Source of the DNA: Sphingobacterium sp. PCS056
Lineage (GTDB): Bacteria > Bacteroidota > Bacteroidia > Sphingobacteriales > Sphingobacteriaceae
Assembly: GCF_023273895.1 (NCBI RefSeq)
Contig: NZ_CP096883.1
Coordinates: 4,526,001 to 4,590,000, forward strand
Length of the DNA: 64,000 bases
Direction: 5' to 3'
Shown: positions 18,508 through 27,576 of the stretch, piece by piece
How positions within the stretch are numbered: position 1 is the stretch's first letter
How the letters are laid out: the number at the start of each line of letters is the position of its first letter
Translations under genes and position numbers: made by a program
The notes under the pieces: model-generated
What the model saw: the letters and a program-made list of their open reading frames with translations, nothing else
The model's database searches: none
What the model was told of the DNA's origin: nothing

Positions 18508-19272
18508 TTACTTATCGCTTTGCTTTTGCAAATGTTTTTTCTCACTTTTTATATTTAAGAATTCTACTAGAACAGAAAAAGCCATCGCAAAATAAATATA
18601 TCCTTTAGGAATATGCTGATCAAATGCTTCTGCTGTCAGTGATACTCCGATTAGAAGAAGGAACGATAGCGCCAACATCTTGACCGATGGATAATCATTG
18701 ACAAACTTGCTGATTTGTTCTGCAGATAGCAACATGATCAATACAGCAATAATAACGGCAGCAACCATCACTCCGATCTGATCTACCATACCAACAGCTG
18801 TAATCACTGAATCTAGTGAAAAAACAATATCTAAAACTAATATCTGTAAGATCGTACTCATAAAAGTTGCGCTTTTTTTACTGACTTTTTGCTCATCGTG
18901 TGGACCATCCATTTTATGATGTATCTCCGTTGTACTTTTATAAATTAAAAATAGGCCTCCAATAAATAAAATCAAATCTCTTCCTGATAATTCCAAATAA
19001 CGGGACCAATCGGGATTATCAATACCAAACGTGGTCGCTAGATTGATGAATGGTTCTGTCAATGACATAATCCATTTGATAGAGAATAACAATAATACGC
19101 GCGTTACCAATGCTAATATCAAGCCTAACTGACGCGCTTTCTTCTGCTGCTCGGCAGGAAGTTTACCACTGAGAATCGATATAAAAACAATATTATCGAT
19201 ACCAAGTACCACTTCTAGTACAGTCAATGTAAGCAGTGAAATCCAAATTTGTGGGTCCGAGATCCATTCCAT
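18508..19272 (-). CDS. TerC-family integral membrane protein
   Basis: A 254-residue inner-membrane protein with about seven membrane segments. The start MEWISDPQIWISLLTLTVLEVVLGIDNIVF and the later LDIVFSLDSVITAVGM are the two acidic membrane motifs of TerC proteins, thought to bind and export metal ions such as manganese. A Lys-rich C-terminal tail follows. It lies 30 nt downstream of apt on the same strand and may be part of that transcript. The substrate is inferred from family knowledge only. Confidence 0.92.
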   Translation of the reverse strand: MEWISDPQIWISLLTLTVLEVVLGIDNIVFISILSGKLPAEQQKKARQLGLILALVTRVLLLFSIKWIMSLTEPFINLATTFGIDNPDWSRYLELSGRDLILFIGGLFLIYKSTTEIHHKMDGPHDEQKVSKKSATFMSTILQILVLDIVFSLDSVITAVGMVDQIGVMVAAVIIAVLIMLLSAEQISKFVNDYPSVKMLALSFLLLIGVSLTAEAFDQHIPKGYIYFAMAFSVLVEFLNIKSEKKHLQKQSDK

Positions 19273-19302
19273 AAAATATATTGGGGGTTTTTATAAATTA
19301 AA

Positions 19303-19836
19303 TTATTTATAATGTGCTAACGAAAAAATATGGGGACTAAATCTGGTTAATCTTCCCTGACTATTTAAAAAATCTAAACTTATAACAAAACAGTACCCAG
19401 CAACTTCACCACCTAATTTTTCGATCAATTTACTCGCAGCCACAACTGTACCTCCTGTAGCCAATAAATCATCATGAATCAACACTTTACTTCCTTTGGG
19501 AAAAGCGTCTTCATGCATTTCGATAGTAGCCTGTCCATATTCAAGAGCATAGGATTCTGAAATCGTATGAAAAGGTAATTTACCCTGTTTACGAATAGGA
19601 ATAAAAGGTACCTGTAAACGATTGGCCAACATCAATCCAAATAAAAAGCCTCTGCTTTCGATACCCGCTACAGCATCTAGTTGACAATCTTTGAGTTTAT
19701 CTACAAATACGTCTACCATCTCTGTACATAGCTGCGCATCTTGCAATAATGGTGTGATATCTTTAAAAACGATTCCAGGTTTTGGAAAATCATATACATC
19801 ACGAATGATATGTTTTAATTTTTCTTCAAGCATCAT
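19303..19836 (-). CDS. apt: Adenine phosphoribosyltransferase
   Basis: Converts adenine and PRPP to AMP (purine salvage, cytoplasm). The 177-residue length is standard. FPKPGIVFKDITPLL near residues 17-31, AGIESRGFLFG near 57-67 and the PRPP-binding loop VLIHDDLLATGGT (118-130) are family hallmarks. The start codon overlaps the stop of the helix-hairpin-helix gene by one base (TAATG arrangement), suggesting translational coupling; a second ATG follows directly. With AMP nucleosidase elsewhere in the window it would form an adenine/AMP cycle. Confidence 0.96.
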   Translation of the reverse strand: MMLEEKLKHIIRDVYDFPKPGIVFKDITPLLQDAQLCTEMVDVFVDKLKDCQLDAVAGIESRGFLFGLMLANRLQVPFIPIRKQGKLPFHTISESYALEYGQATIEMHEDAFPKGSKVLIHDDLLATGGTVVAASKLIEKLGGEVAGYCFVISLDFLNSQGRLTRFSPHIFSLAHYK

Positions 19837-20771
19837 TAAAATGTTAAATATGGAGCAAGTTTACGCAAAAAATCATCATCTAATAGAATCACTTTTCTTA
19901 AATCACCTAAATTTTGAAAACCACCATGCTGATTACGGTAATTGACAATTGCTCTCGCTTGTTTCGGACTAATGTAAGGGTGTTTAGCCAAAGACTTCTC
20001 GTCCATTTGATTAATATCAAGTTTGGAAATAGCAATATCTGAGTTGATTTCCAGATTTGGAAGTATTTCTTCAAATGTCTCAGGCGATAATCCGTACACT
20101 TCTTTAATTTGGTCTACAGATACAAAACCACCTAGCGATTCGCGGTATTTTACGATTCGCTTTGCAAATATAGACCCGATTCCTTTCAATGTAATAAAAG
20201 CGGTCGTATCAGCTCTATTCACATCGATTATAGCGGGTAAATATTTCTTACCCGACGCAGTATTGCTTAGCATAGTACGATTTTCTAACTTATCCTGAGT
20301 TTGTTTTTGCATAGATGTTGGGGAGATCACAATAAAATTTTCTATTCGTTTAAATTCAGCTGGAGAAATGGAATAGATCTTGGCAAGATCTTTCTTATTA
20401 TAAAATTTACCTCCTTTAGCTCTGAAATTGAAAATGACCTTTACCTGCTTTTTCGTAAAACCCAATTTCATCCATCCCTCCTCATCTAAGCTATTGGGAT
20501 CAAAATGGAACAAGCTTTTTTCTCTATTTACATCTATAGAGGATGTATTCTCTGTCTTTGAAGAGTATGTGTTTTGATAATCGTGATCAGCATTTACAGC
20601 TTTTTGAGTAGCTGTAAATGCTTGAATATTATAGTGATCGAAGTCAGTTTTATTTAAAAAATTGACAATATATGGAAAACTGAACAGCAATAAGATCAAT
20701 ATACAAAGTATAAAGAAACCATTCTGTTCAGTTCTTGATAAATTAAAATATTTAAAAAACTGCTGTAACAC
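19836..20771 (-). CDS. Membrane-anchored helix-hairpin-helix protein (ComEA-like)
   Basis: A 311-residue protein with one N-terminal membrane helix (NGFFILCILILLLFSFPYIV) and three C-terminal helix-hairpin-helix modules, about residues 95-150, 183-245 and 248-308, each with a pattern such as LKGIGSIFAKRIVKYRESLGGF. The modules resemble ComEA and suggest binding of DNA in the periplasm, as in DNA uptake; the first module is more divergent. The start is a GTG at 20771, chosen because it begins directly at LQQFFKYF, the family N-terminus. First gene of the HHH-apt-terC unit. Confidence 0.85.
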   Translation of the reverse strand: MLQQFFKYFNLSRTEQNGFFILCILILLLFSFPYIVNFLNKTDFDHYNIQAFTATQKAVNADHDYQNTYSSKTENTSSIDVNREKSLFHFDPNSLDEEGWMKLGFTKKQVKVIFNFRAKGGKFYNKKDLAKIYSISPAEFKRIENFIVISPTSMQKQTQDKLENRTMLSNTASGKKYLPAIIDVNRADTTAFITLKGIGSIFAKRIVKYRESLGGFVSVDQIKEVYGLSPETFEEILPNLEINSDIAISKLDINQMDEKSLAKHPYISPKQARAIVNYRNQHGGFQNLGDLRKVILLDDDFLRKLAPYLTF

Positions 20772-20860
20772 GTGGATTTAGTTTCGTTTAAAATACATAT
20801 TTTTTAAATAAGATAAAACAAAACAATTGAAAATCAAACAAATACTAAATAAACGAATAT

Positions 20861-22162
20861 CTACAAGCTGTTTTTATCTACTTTTTCAACTTTGCTGTCA
20901 TTCTTCAATGTTTTTGATATTGCATCAAATGGTCTAGAAACAACTTCGTCACCTTTTTTAAGTCCCGATAAAATAATGATATTTTTATCATCTTGAATCC
21001 CTGTTTTGACAACAGTCTGTTTTGCCAAACCATTATTGAATACAAACACATACTCTTTGAGGCTATCGGTACTTAGACTATCTGCTCCACTACCATTTCT
21101 TATCGTTACGGATTGGATTGGAATTGCTAGCCCCTTTTGTTGCTTTGTGAAGATTTGTACCGTAGCAGATAAACCTGGTTTAAAAGGAGATACATGATTT
21201 TCTTTTAACAGATCTTCATAAGAACTTAACTGGATTCTCACTTTTACGTTAAAATTGGTAACCTGTTCTGTTGAAGAACCTGCGCTAACAGTTGCAATAT
21301 TTTTAGATGAAGAAGCGATTTCAGTGACGATACCTTTAAATTTACGATCTTGATATGCATCTACTTCAATTTCGGCTTCATTTCCTACACGTACACGGTT
21401 GATATCATTTTCATTAACATCTACATTCACTTCCATGGCGTCCATATTAGCGATACGCATGATTTCGGTTCCAGCCATCTGTGCTGTCCCCACCACACGC
21501 TCTCCCAATTCGATTGACAATAACGATACAACACCATCACTCGGTGAATAGATCGTGGTACGATCCAAATTATCCTTTGCCTCTTTTACAGTTGCCTGTG
21601 ATTGATCAATGCCAAATTTAGTGGAAAGTACATTTTGTTTTTGCGCTTCGATAGCTGCCAAAGCGGAATAATATTCGGATGAACTTTTATCCATCTCTGC
21701 AGCAGAAATTACTCTTTTATTAAACAATTCCAAATTTCGTTTATAAGTAGCTTCCACATTCCTAAAATTAGCTTGTTGCTGTTTCAACTGTTGTTGAGCA
21801 GCAGCTAGATTTGCCTTTTGTGAATTTAGGGTCGCAATCGATCGCTCATATCCAGACTGCAAAATATCTGGTTTGATACGACATAACACTTGACCTTTCT
21901 TAACAATATCGCCTTCTTTGATGTTCAACTCTACAACCTCTCCTGATACCTCAGAACTTAATTTGACTTCAAATTCAGGTTGTATTTTTCCACTTGCCGA
22001 CACCAGTTCATTGATATTCATCTCTTTGGCTACGTCTACTGCAACCTTGACCACATCCCCTTTTCCGAACCATCCCAATTTGCTCCCCACCAAAACCAAT
22101 ACGAGGATAACGACTGCACTGATGAGTATGATTTTTGGTAATTTACTTTTCTTTTTAGCCAT
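20861..22162 (-). CDS. Periplasmic adaptor (HlyD/MacA-type membrane fusion protein)
   Basis: A 433-residue adaptor linking an inner-membrane pump to TolC. One N-terminal membrane helix (KIILISAVVILVLVLVG) is followed by a lipoyl half-motif with VVELNIKEGDIVKKGQVL, a Gln/Ala-rich coiled coil (about residues 105-200), the second lipoyl half with TTIYSPSDGVVSLLSIELGERV and a beta-barrel domain. MacA-like rather than EmrA-like. It follows the TolC gene by 20 nt. No ABC or RND pump gene follows, so its partner must be encoded elsewhere. Confidence 0.9.
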   Translation of the reverse strand: MAKKKSKLPKIILISAVVILVLVLVGSKLGWFGKGDVVKVAVDVAKEMNINELVSASGKIQPEFEVKLSSEVSGEVVELNIKEGDIVKKGQVLCRIKPDILQSGYERSIATLNSQKANLAAAQQQLKQQQANFRNVEATYKRNLELFNKRVISAAEMDKSSSEYYSALAAIEAQKQNVLSTKFGIDQSQATVKEAKDNLDRTTIYSPSDGVVSLLSIELGERVVGTAQMAGTEIMRIANMDAMEVNVDVNENDINRVRVGNEAEIEVDAYQDRKFKGIVTEIASSSKNIATVSAGSSTEQVTNFNVKVRIQLSSYEDLLKENHVSPFKPGLSATVQIFTKQQKGLAIPIQSVTIRNGSGADSLSTDSLKEYVFVFNNGLAKQTVVKTGIQDDKNIIILSGLKKGDEVVSRPFDAISKTLKNDSKVEKVDKNSL

Positions 22163-22182
22163 TTCAGATTTTCATTATAAGG

Positions 22183-23553
22183 TTAATTGACATCGAATTT
22201 AATAGGATTTCCAACATAATAATCAATTATTTTATCTTTAAAGATCATATTATATTTGGCTTGAATCAAATCAAACTCAGCTTTATTTCTGTTTGTCTGC
22301 GCAGTAAATAATTCAATACCATTGGCCATCCCAATATCATAACGCTCTTTGATGACCTGAAAAGCATCTGTAGCACTATTGAATGCGGACATACTTGATT
22401 GGTATCTCTGGGCTGCAGCAGAAAGATCCAAAACAGCTTGATTAACTGTTTTATTCAAAGTTGTTTCCAAAAGTTGAACATTGGTTTCTGCCAATTGTAG
22501 ATTAATCCTTGCCTTTGAAACATTTACTCTATTTCTATTATTATCAAAAATTGGAACAGACAACGTAATGCCAGAACCAAATGATTTATTTTGATTTAAT
22601 TGATCACCAAATGGAAGATAGCTTCCTGTAAAAAGATTTCTTCCTTCCGATGAATAATTGGTACCATAACTAACACCTACAGAAAGAGTAGGATAATAGC
22701 CCCCTTTTGCAATATCAATTTGCTTTAAAGCAACTTGTTTGTCTATCTGCGCTTTCTTAACTTGTGGATTGAAGCTTTTAGCTTTTTCAAAGACCTCTAT
22801 GGCTGCGTACTGGCCTAGTACATGATTGATGGCTTCCACTTTAGGCTTGACCAATTGGAGGTCTGTTTGTGGTGGCAATTCCATCAACTGCTTTAGCGCA
22901 AGTAATGACGATTCGTACGCATTTCTCGCATTGACAAGATTCAATTCATCTGTTGCAACTTGATTTTTAGACTGCGAAAGATCTGCCAATGTTTTATTAC
23001 CAACTTGGAATTGAATGGAATCGGTTTTTACTTGCTCTCTGGATAATAGAATTTGTTGAGCGCTTGCAATCATCATCTCATTGTTAGTGATTGCTTCCAA
23101 ATAATTAACCAACACGGATAACATGAGATCATATTTAATCTTTTCGATTTGGGAGGCAGCTGATTCCAGCAACAACTTATTGGCTTTGATCTGATTGATT
23201 TTTTGGAAACCTTGAAATACGGTTACATTAGAACTTAAGCTTGCTCCAGTCGATGTCGTCCATTTATTACCCGTGATCAGTGTTCCGGATACTTGATCAA
23301 ACGCAAGACCATTATTAAACCGTTGACTGACTCCTAAACTCAAATCTGGATACAAGTTTGACTTGGCCTGAAATACATCTTGAGCCGCTAGATCCTTGTT
23401 TAAAGAAGCTTGCTTAATTTGCAGATTTTTTTCCAACGTGATCCGAATCGCATCTTCAACAGTTACTTTGCTTTGTCCAAAACTTGTAAGTCCCATCATG
23501 GATAACATGATGGTCATAAAAGCTATTTTTTTATAATTTTTTCTATCGTCCAT
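22183..23553 (-). CDS. TolC-family outer-membrane efflux protein
   Basis: A 456-residue outer-membrane channel. The signal peptide (to LTSFGQ) is followed by two repeats of the coiled-coil OEP domain, visible as VTVEDAIRITLEKNLQIKQA at the start and long Gln/Asn-rich helices, with an SVPIFDNNRNR strand near residue 345. It should assemble as a trimer with the adaptor encoded 20 nt downstream. It is divergent from the polysaccharide deacetylase gene, with only 45 nt between start codons, so the promoters must be compact. Confidence 0.9.
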   Translation of the reverse strand: MDDRKNYKKIAFMTIMLSMMGLTSFGQSKVTVEDAIRITLEKNLQIKQASLNKDLAAQDVFQAKSNLYPDLSLGVSQRFNNGLAFDQVSGTLITGNKWTTSTGASLSSNVTVFQGFQKINQIKANKLLLESAASQIEKIKYDLMLSVLVNYLEAITNNEMMIASAQQILLSREQVKTDSIQFQVGNKTLADLSQSKNQVATDELNLVNARNAYESSLLALKQLMELPPQTDLQLVKPKVEAINHVLGQYAAIEVFEKAKSFNPQVKKAQIDKQVALKQIDIAKGGYYPTLSVGVSYGTNYSSEGRNLFTGSYLPFGDQLNQNKSFGSGITLSVPIFDNNRNRVNVSKARINLQLAETNVQLLETTLNKTVNQAVLDLSAAAQRYQSSMSAFNSATDAFQVIKERYDIGMANGIELFTAQTNRNKAEFDLIQAKYNMIFKDKIIDYYVGNPIKFDVN

Positions 23554-23575
23554 AGTAAGAACTTAATAGTTTTAA

Positions 23576-23583
23576 TATTTTTG
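23576..23583 (+). promoter_or_regulatory. -7 box of the polysaccharide deacetylase gene
   Basis: TATTTTTG matches TAnnTTTG fully. An upstream in-frame TTG (23581) falls inside this box, which favours the ATG at 23599 as the true start. Confidence 0.5.
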
Positions 23584-23598
23584 CTAAAATATAAAAGT

Positions 23599-24207
23599 AT
23601 GTATCTTGTAAAAGCACCCTTCTTTCTTAAATTATTTTATTCAAAATCAATTTGGAATAAATCAAGGAAAGAAAACAAAATTTACCTCACATTTGATGAT
23701 GGGCCGATTCCAGAATTAACTCCTTTTGTTTTAGATACATTAAAACAATATAACATCAAAGCGACATTTTTTTGCGTAGGTGAAAATATTAAAAAAAATC
23801 CACATTTATTCGAAAGAATTTTGATTGAGGGTCATCAAGTCGGCAATCATACTTATAATCATCTAAAAGGTTGGCAAACTACAGATGATCATTATCTTGA
23901 AAATGTTCAAAAATGTCAAGAATTAACTCAAAGTAATCTCTTTCGTCCACCCTACGGCCGAGCCACAAAATCACAGTTAGCAAAACTATACCCTGACTAT
24001 CAAATCATCATGTGGGATGTACTCACTGGCGATTTTGATCTATCGCTATCTCCGGAAAAGTGTTATAAAAATGCTATTAAACATACTAAAAATGGTTCTA
24101 TCATCGTTTTCCATGATAATATAAAGGCGATTCCAAGAGTTGAATATGCGCTCCCAAAAACGATAGCTTATTTACTATCAAAAAATTATCATTTTGAATT
24201 GTTATAA
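23599..24207 (+). CDS. Polysaccharide deacetylase (NodB homology domain)
   Basis: A carbohydrate-esterase-family-4 enzyme of 202 residues that removes N-acetyl groups from chitin-like or peptidoglycan glycans. Motifs in order: TFDDGP (about 31-36) with the catalytic and metal Asp pair, GHQVGNHTYNHL with the two metal His, RPPYGR, IIMWDVLTGDFD and IIVFHDN with the catalytic His. All five CE4 motifs are present. No cleavable signal peptide is visible, so it may be cytoplasmic or exported by another route. The ATG at 23599 is preferred to TTG 23581. Its stop overlaps the convergent DUF4249 gene (shared TTATAA). Confidence 0.92.
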   Translation: MYLVKAPFFLKLFYSKSIWNKSRKENKIYLTFDDGPIPELTPFVLDTLKQYNIKATFFCVGENIKKNPHLFERILIEGHQVGNHTYNHLKGWQTTDDHYLENVQKCQELTQSNLFRPPYGRATKSQLAKLYPDYQIIMWDVLTGDFDLSLSPEKCYKNAIKHTKNGSIIVFHDNIKAIPRVEYALPKTIAYLLSKNYHFELL

Positions 24208-25002
24208 TTTTTTGGTTTGCAACACTTTCAAATCATAATATTGGGCACTACTTACACTGAAATAACCTAATGCACCATTTGAAATATTGGAAATTGGATT
24301 TGAAGGGGCAGCAGATCCTGGATTTTGACCTTTAATATTTGACCAATAAGTGTAAACATCTTTAGCGATACATTGTCTCAAAATTTTAATCTCATCACCT
24401 ACTTTTATGTCATTATCTTCATTGGCAATTTCATGCTCAACAAAAAGACCATCATTAAACTTATCACTAAATACATCACTGAATTTGAAATCTTCATTAT
24501 TCAATTTTATTTTATATTTATAATAATTTTCCTTTGCAGGTGGATCTAAAAAGCTCAACGAAGCATATATATATTCTTCATCGAATGTTTTTTTACGAAC
24601 TAGGCCGATAGAATCGACAGCAACGTATGCTGGCATCGTACAGGTTGATTCATACAAGCTTCCGTCTGGCATTTGAACCGATAAGGCATAGCTGTTGCCT
24701 TCTCTCAAAGTCATACGGTCCATTATGTATTCACCATTGCTCTGATCAACAAACTGATACGACCGACCACTTGTTATATTTTTCACGACAACATTGGCAC
24801 CTATCACAGGATTACTCGCTGAGTTATTAGAAAAATCAACAGCACGGTTAATCACGATCATCTGTGCGGTATTGGCATTATGCAAATCTGCTACGATTAC
24901 ATACTTATCCGCTACAGAATCCAATTTCAAATCAATTTTATCTTCACAAGAATTCAAAAAGACAATTATGAATACCGCGATACAATTAAAAATAACTTTC
25001 AT
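24202..25002 (-). CDS. DUF4249 outer-membrane lipoprotein
   Basis: A 266-residue lipoprotein. The signal peptide ends at a lipobox with Cys near residue 19 (VFLNSCEDKIDLKL). DUF4249 proteins accompany TonB receptors in Bacteroidota, and this one follows such a receptor gene by about 100 nt, so it probably serves as a surface or periplasmic binding partner for the receptor's ligand. An Ig-like region with GANVVVKNITSGRSYQF (about residues 70-90) fits the family. Start at ATG 25002; an in-frame TTG at 25011 is less likely. Ligand unknown. Confidence 0.85.
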   Translation of the reverse strand: MKVIFNCIAVFIIVFLNSCEDKIDLKLDSVADKYVIVADLHNANTAQMIVINRAVDFSNNSASNPVIGANVVVKNITSGRSYQFVDQSNGEYIMDRMTLREGNSYALSVQMPDGSLYESTCTMPAYVAVDSIGLVRKKTFDEEYIYASLSFLDPPAKENYYKYKIKLNNEDFKFSDVFSDKFNDGLFVEHEIANEDNDIKVGDEIKILRQCIAKDVYTYWSNIKGQNPGSAAPSNPISNISNGALGYFSVSSAQYYDLKVLQTKKL

Positions 25003-25102
25003 TTTTATCAAAATATTTTTTTTTAAAAAAGGGATTTAACATTCATGAATAACTAACTATACTCATTGTCATGAGTTCTAGTGATCCATGATCATTAGAT
25101 CA

Positions 25103-27439
25103 TTAAAATTTAAAATTCCAGGTTACAGAAGGAATTACTCCAAAAAGTGCAATCCGATAAGCTTCTGTAATATTTGGATTATCTTCATTTTCTCTGAAAT
25201 CAATGAGATATGCATTTTTTCTATTATATGCATTGTAAAGCCCAAATGACCAAGAAGACGAATATCGTTTATTTAACTTAGCACCTGGATCGTAGGTTGC
25301 AGATATATCTAATCGATGATAGTTGGGCATCCGGTAACTGTTACGATCCGTATAATAAAATAATGTTTTGCCATCGACTTGATACTTTCCAGAAGGAAAT
25401 GTAACTGCATCACCGGTGTAGTACACAAAGGTTGATCCTAAAGTCCATTTCTCCGTTAACTTATACATTGCAACTAATGCTACATTGTGGGTTTTATCTT
25501 GTCGTGCATTGAACCACTTTCCACCATTAATCTGATCAAATTGACGCTCACTTTTTGATAAGGTATAACTCAACCATCCGGTTAACTTCCCTTTGTTTTT
25601 CTTCAAAAACCATTCTATACCATAAGCTCTACCTTTACCAAATAGAAGTTCTCCATCCAGCATTTCATTTGCTTGTAAATCTGCGCCATTTTTAAAATCG
25701 ATCTGATTTTTCAGATCTTTATAATAGGCTTCTACCGAGGCTTCATACTTGGCGTTGTCGAAGTTTTGGAAATATCCCAATGAAACTTGATTGGCCAGCT
25801 GTGGTTTTATATTATTGGAACTCAGTACAAATTGATCTGTTGGAAGACTTGATGTTGTATTGGTTAACTGGTGCAAATTTTGAGAATTTCGATTTAAAGA
25901 TGCTTTAATACTTTGATTTTCATTGAACATATAATTTAATGATAGTCGAGGTTCCAAAGTAAGGTAATTTTGAATTACATCATTTTTATCATATAGGGTT
26001 TTTGCCGTTTGATTTCCATCTGCATCGAAACTATAGATGGTGCCCGGGCCCAACATACTGTAATTGTTTATTCTTAAGCCATAAAGTGCTTTGAATCTAT
26101 CCGAAAGCGTCCACTCATCAGATATGTAAACTGCGGTCTCTAATCCTTTTCGGGGTTCAATTTCAATGGTATTAACGGCAGACCCCTCTCCTCCATACAG
26201 ACTAGCAGGACGTATGGTCTGAGCAGATGCTTGTAATCCAAATCTAATCTGATGATCGTTATTGGGATAGTATTGAAAGTCTTGCTTTAAGTTTAAATTT
26301 TCAATTTTAGATGTGATCTTAAAATTTGAATTGTCTTCAACATTCACATTATAGTTAAAGTCGCTATAAATAAATGTGGTGTTGCTAAACAATTTATTGT
26401 TCCAAACATGATTCCACCGTACTGTTCCAGTGGCATTCCCCCAATTGAAATCAAATAAATCACTATAAGCCATGGCATCTTTGCCAAAGTAACCAGATAA
26501 AAACACGGAGTTCTTATTATCAAAACGGTAGTTTACCTTAGCGTTGAGGTCATAGAAAAATAATTTGCTTTTATTAATATCTTCATCCTTTGATAGTTTT
26601 AGAAATAAGTCAGCATATGTTCTACGTCCACTGATCATAAAAGATCCCTTATCTTTAACTATAGGGCCTTCTACTTTTAACCTTGAAGCGATCAATCCAA
26701 TACCTCCTTCTACACCGAATTTTTTATTATTACCATCAATCATATTAATATCCATAACGGAAGACACCTTGCCTCCAAAATGGGCCGGCATACCTCCTTT
26801 ATAAAAATTAACATCTTTGATTGCATCCGAATTAAATGTAGAGAAAAAACCAAAAAGGTGTGATGCATTATACACGGCTGCTTCATCCAATAAAATTAGA
26901 TTTTGATCGCCACCACCACCACGGACATAAAAAGAACTACTTCCTTCGCCTCCACTGGTAACACCTGGTAATAGTTGAATGGTTTTTAACACATCTTGCT
27001 CACCAAAAACAACAGGAATATTTTTAATATCTTTAATCTCCAACTTTACCAATCCGGTCTGCACACCCGAAACATTTCCAATCTTTCTTCGGCCAGATAC
27101 GACAACCTCTTCCAACTTTCGTCCAGCAGGTGTCATATCTACGTTTAATACACTATCACGATCGATATCCAAAGTGAATATACGTTCATCAAAACCAACA
27201 TAAGATATGGCAATAGACTGGCTACCTGACGGTAACTGAATTGAATAAAAACCATAATTATTGGTTCTTGCGATCTGACTGGAATTAAGATCTCGCACGA
27301 CCGCACCTATAAGTGTCTCTCCATTTGCAGCATTCTTAATATATCCCGAATACTGAAATTTACTTTGTGCAAAAGTGAAAGAAAAATTAAAGAAGAAACA
27401 GAAAAAAATAAAAAGGATAGGTCTTAGTAATCGTGACAT
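25103..27439 (-). CDS. TonB-dependent receptor paired with DUF4249 lipoprotein
   Basis: A 778-residue outer-membrane receptor. Signal peptide to FTFAQ, carboxypeptidase-D regulatory-like domain (about 28-110, YSGYIKNAANGETLIGAVV), a plug domain (about 115-235, including TIQLLPGVTSGGEGSSSFYVRGG) and a barrel ending in a terminal aromatic residue (VTWNFKF). The plug motif FYVRGGGGDQNLILLDEA is typical of the group adjacent to DUF4249 genes. A -7 box lies 23 nt ahead of the ATG. The substrate may be a metal chelate or small organic; nothing in the sequence decides it. Confidence 0.9.
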   Translation of the reverse strand: MSRLLRPILFIFFCFFFNFSFTFAQSKFQYSGYIKNAANGETLIGAVVRDLNSSQIARTNNYGFYSIQLPSGSQSIAISYVGFDERIFTLDIDRDSVLNVDMTPAGRKLEEVVVSGRRKIGNVSGVQTGLVKLEIKDIKNIPVVFGEQDVLKTIQLLPGVTSGGEGSSSFYVRGGGGDQNLILLDEAAVYNASHLFGFFSTFNSDAIKDVNFYKGGMPAHFGGKVSSVMDINMIDGNNKKFGVEGGIGLIASRLKVEGPIVKDKGSFMISGRRTYADLFLKLSKDEDINKSKLFFYDLNAKVNYRFDNKNSVFLSGYFGKDAMAYSDLFDFNWGNATGTVRWNHVWNNKLFSNTTFIYSDFNYNVNVEDNSNFKITSKIENLNLKQDFQYYPNNDHQIRFGLQASAQTIRPASLYGGEGSAVNTIEIEPRKGLETAVYISDEWTLSDRFKALYGLRINNYSMLGPGTIYSFDADGNQTAKTLYDKNDVIQNYLTLEPRLSLNYMFNENQSIKASLNRNSQNLHQLTNTTSSLPTDQFVLSSNNIKPQLANQVSLGYFQNFDNAKYEASVEAYYKDLKNQIDFKNGADLQANEMLDGELLFGKGRAYGIEWFLKKNKGKLTGWLSYTLSKSERQFDQINGGKWFNARQDKTHNVALVAMYKLTEKWTLGSTFVYYTGDAVTFPSGKYQVDGKTLFYYTDRNSYRMPNYHRLDISATYDPGAKLNKRYSSSWSFGLYNAYNRKNAYLIDFRENEDNPNITEAYRIALFGVIPSVTWNFKF

Positions 27440-27462
27440 TATATGAAATTAGTGATTTTTAC

Positions 27463-27470
27463 CAAAGATA
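27463..27470 (-). promoter_or_regulatory. -7 box of the TonB receptor / DUF4249 operon
   Basis: On the minus strand the sequence is TATCTTTG, a full TAnnTTTG match, giving a leader of about 18 nt before the ATG at 27439. No TTTG at the -33 distance was seen. Confidence 0.5.
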
Positions 27471-27473
27471 AAA

Positions 27474-27498
27474 AAAGCCTTGTGGTTAGAAAGGCTTT
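27474..27498 (-). terminator. Terminator downstream of the esterase operon
   Basis: AAAGCCTT (27474-27481) pairs with AAGGCTTT (27491-27498), followed on the minus strand by a run of T residues. It lies about 80 nt beyond the esterase stop and just upstream of the TonB receptor promoter. Confidence 0.6.
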
Positions 27499-27576
27499 AT
27501 GTCATTAAGTTTATAATAAATTAATAAAGATTTCAGTATTACAAATTTATATCATTTATTCAAAATAGCCAATTAT

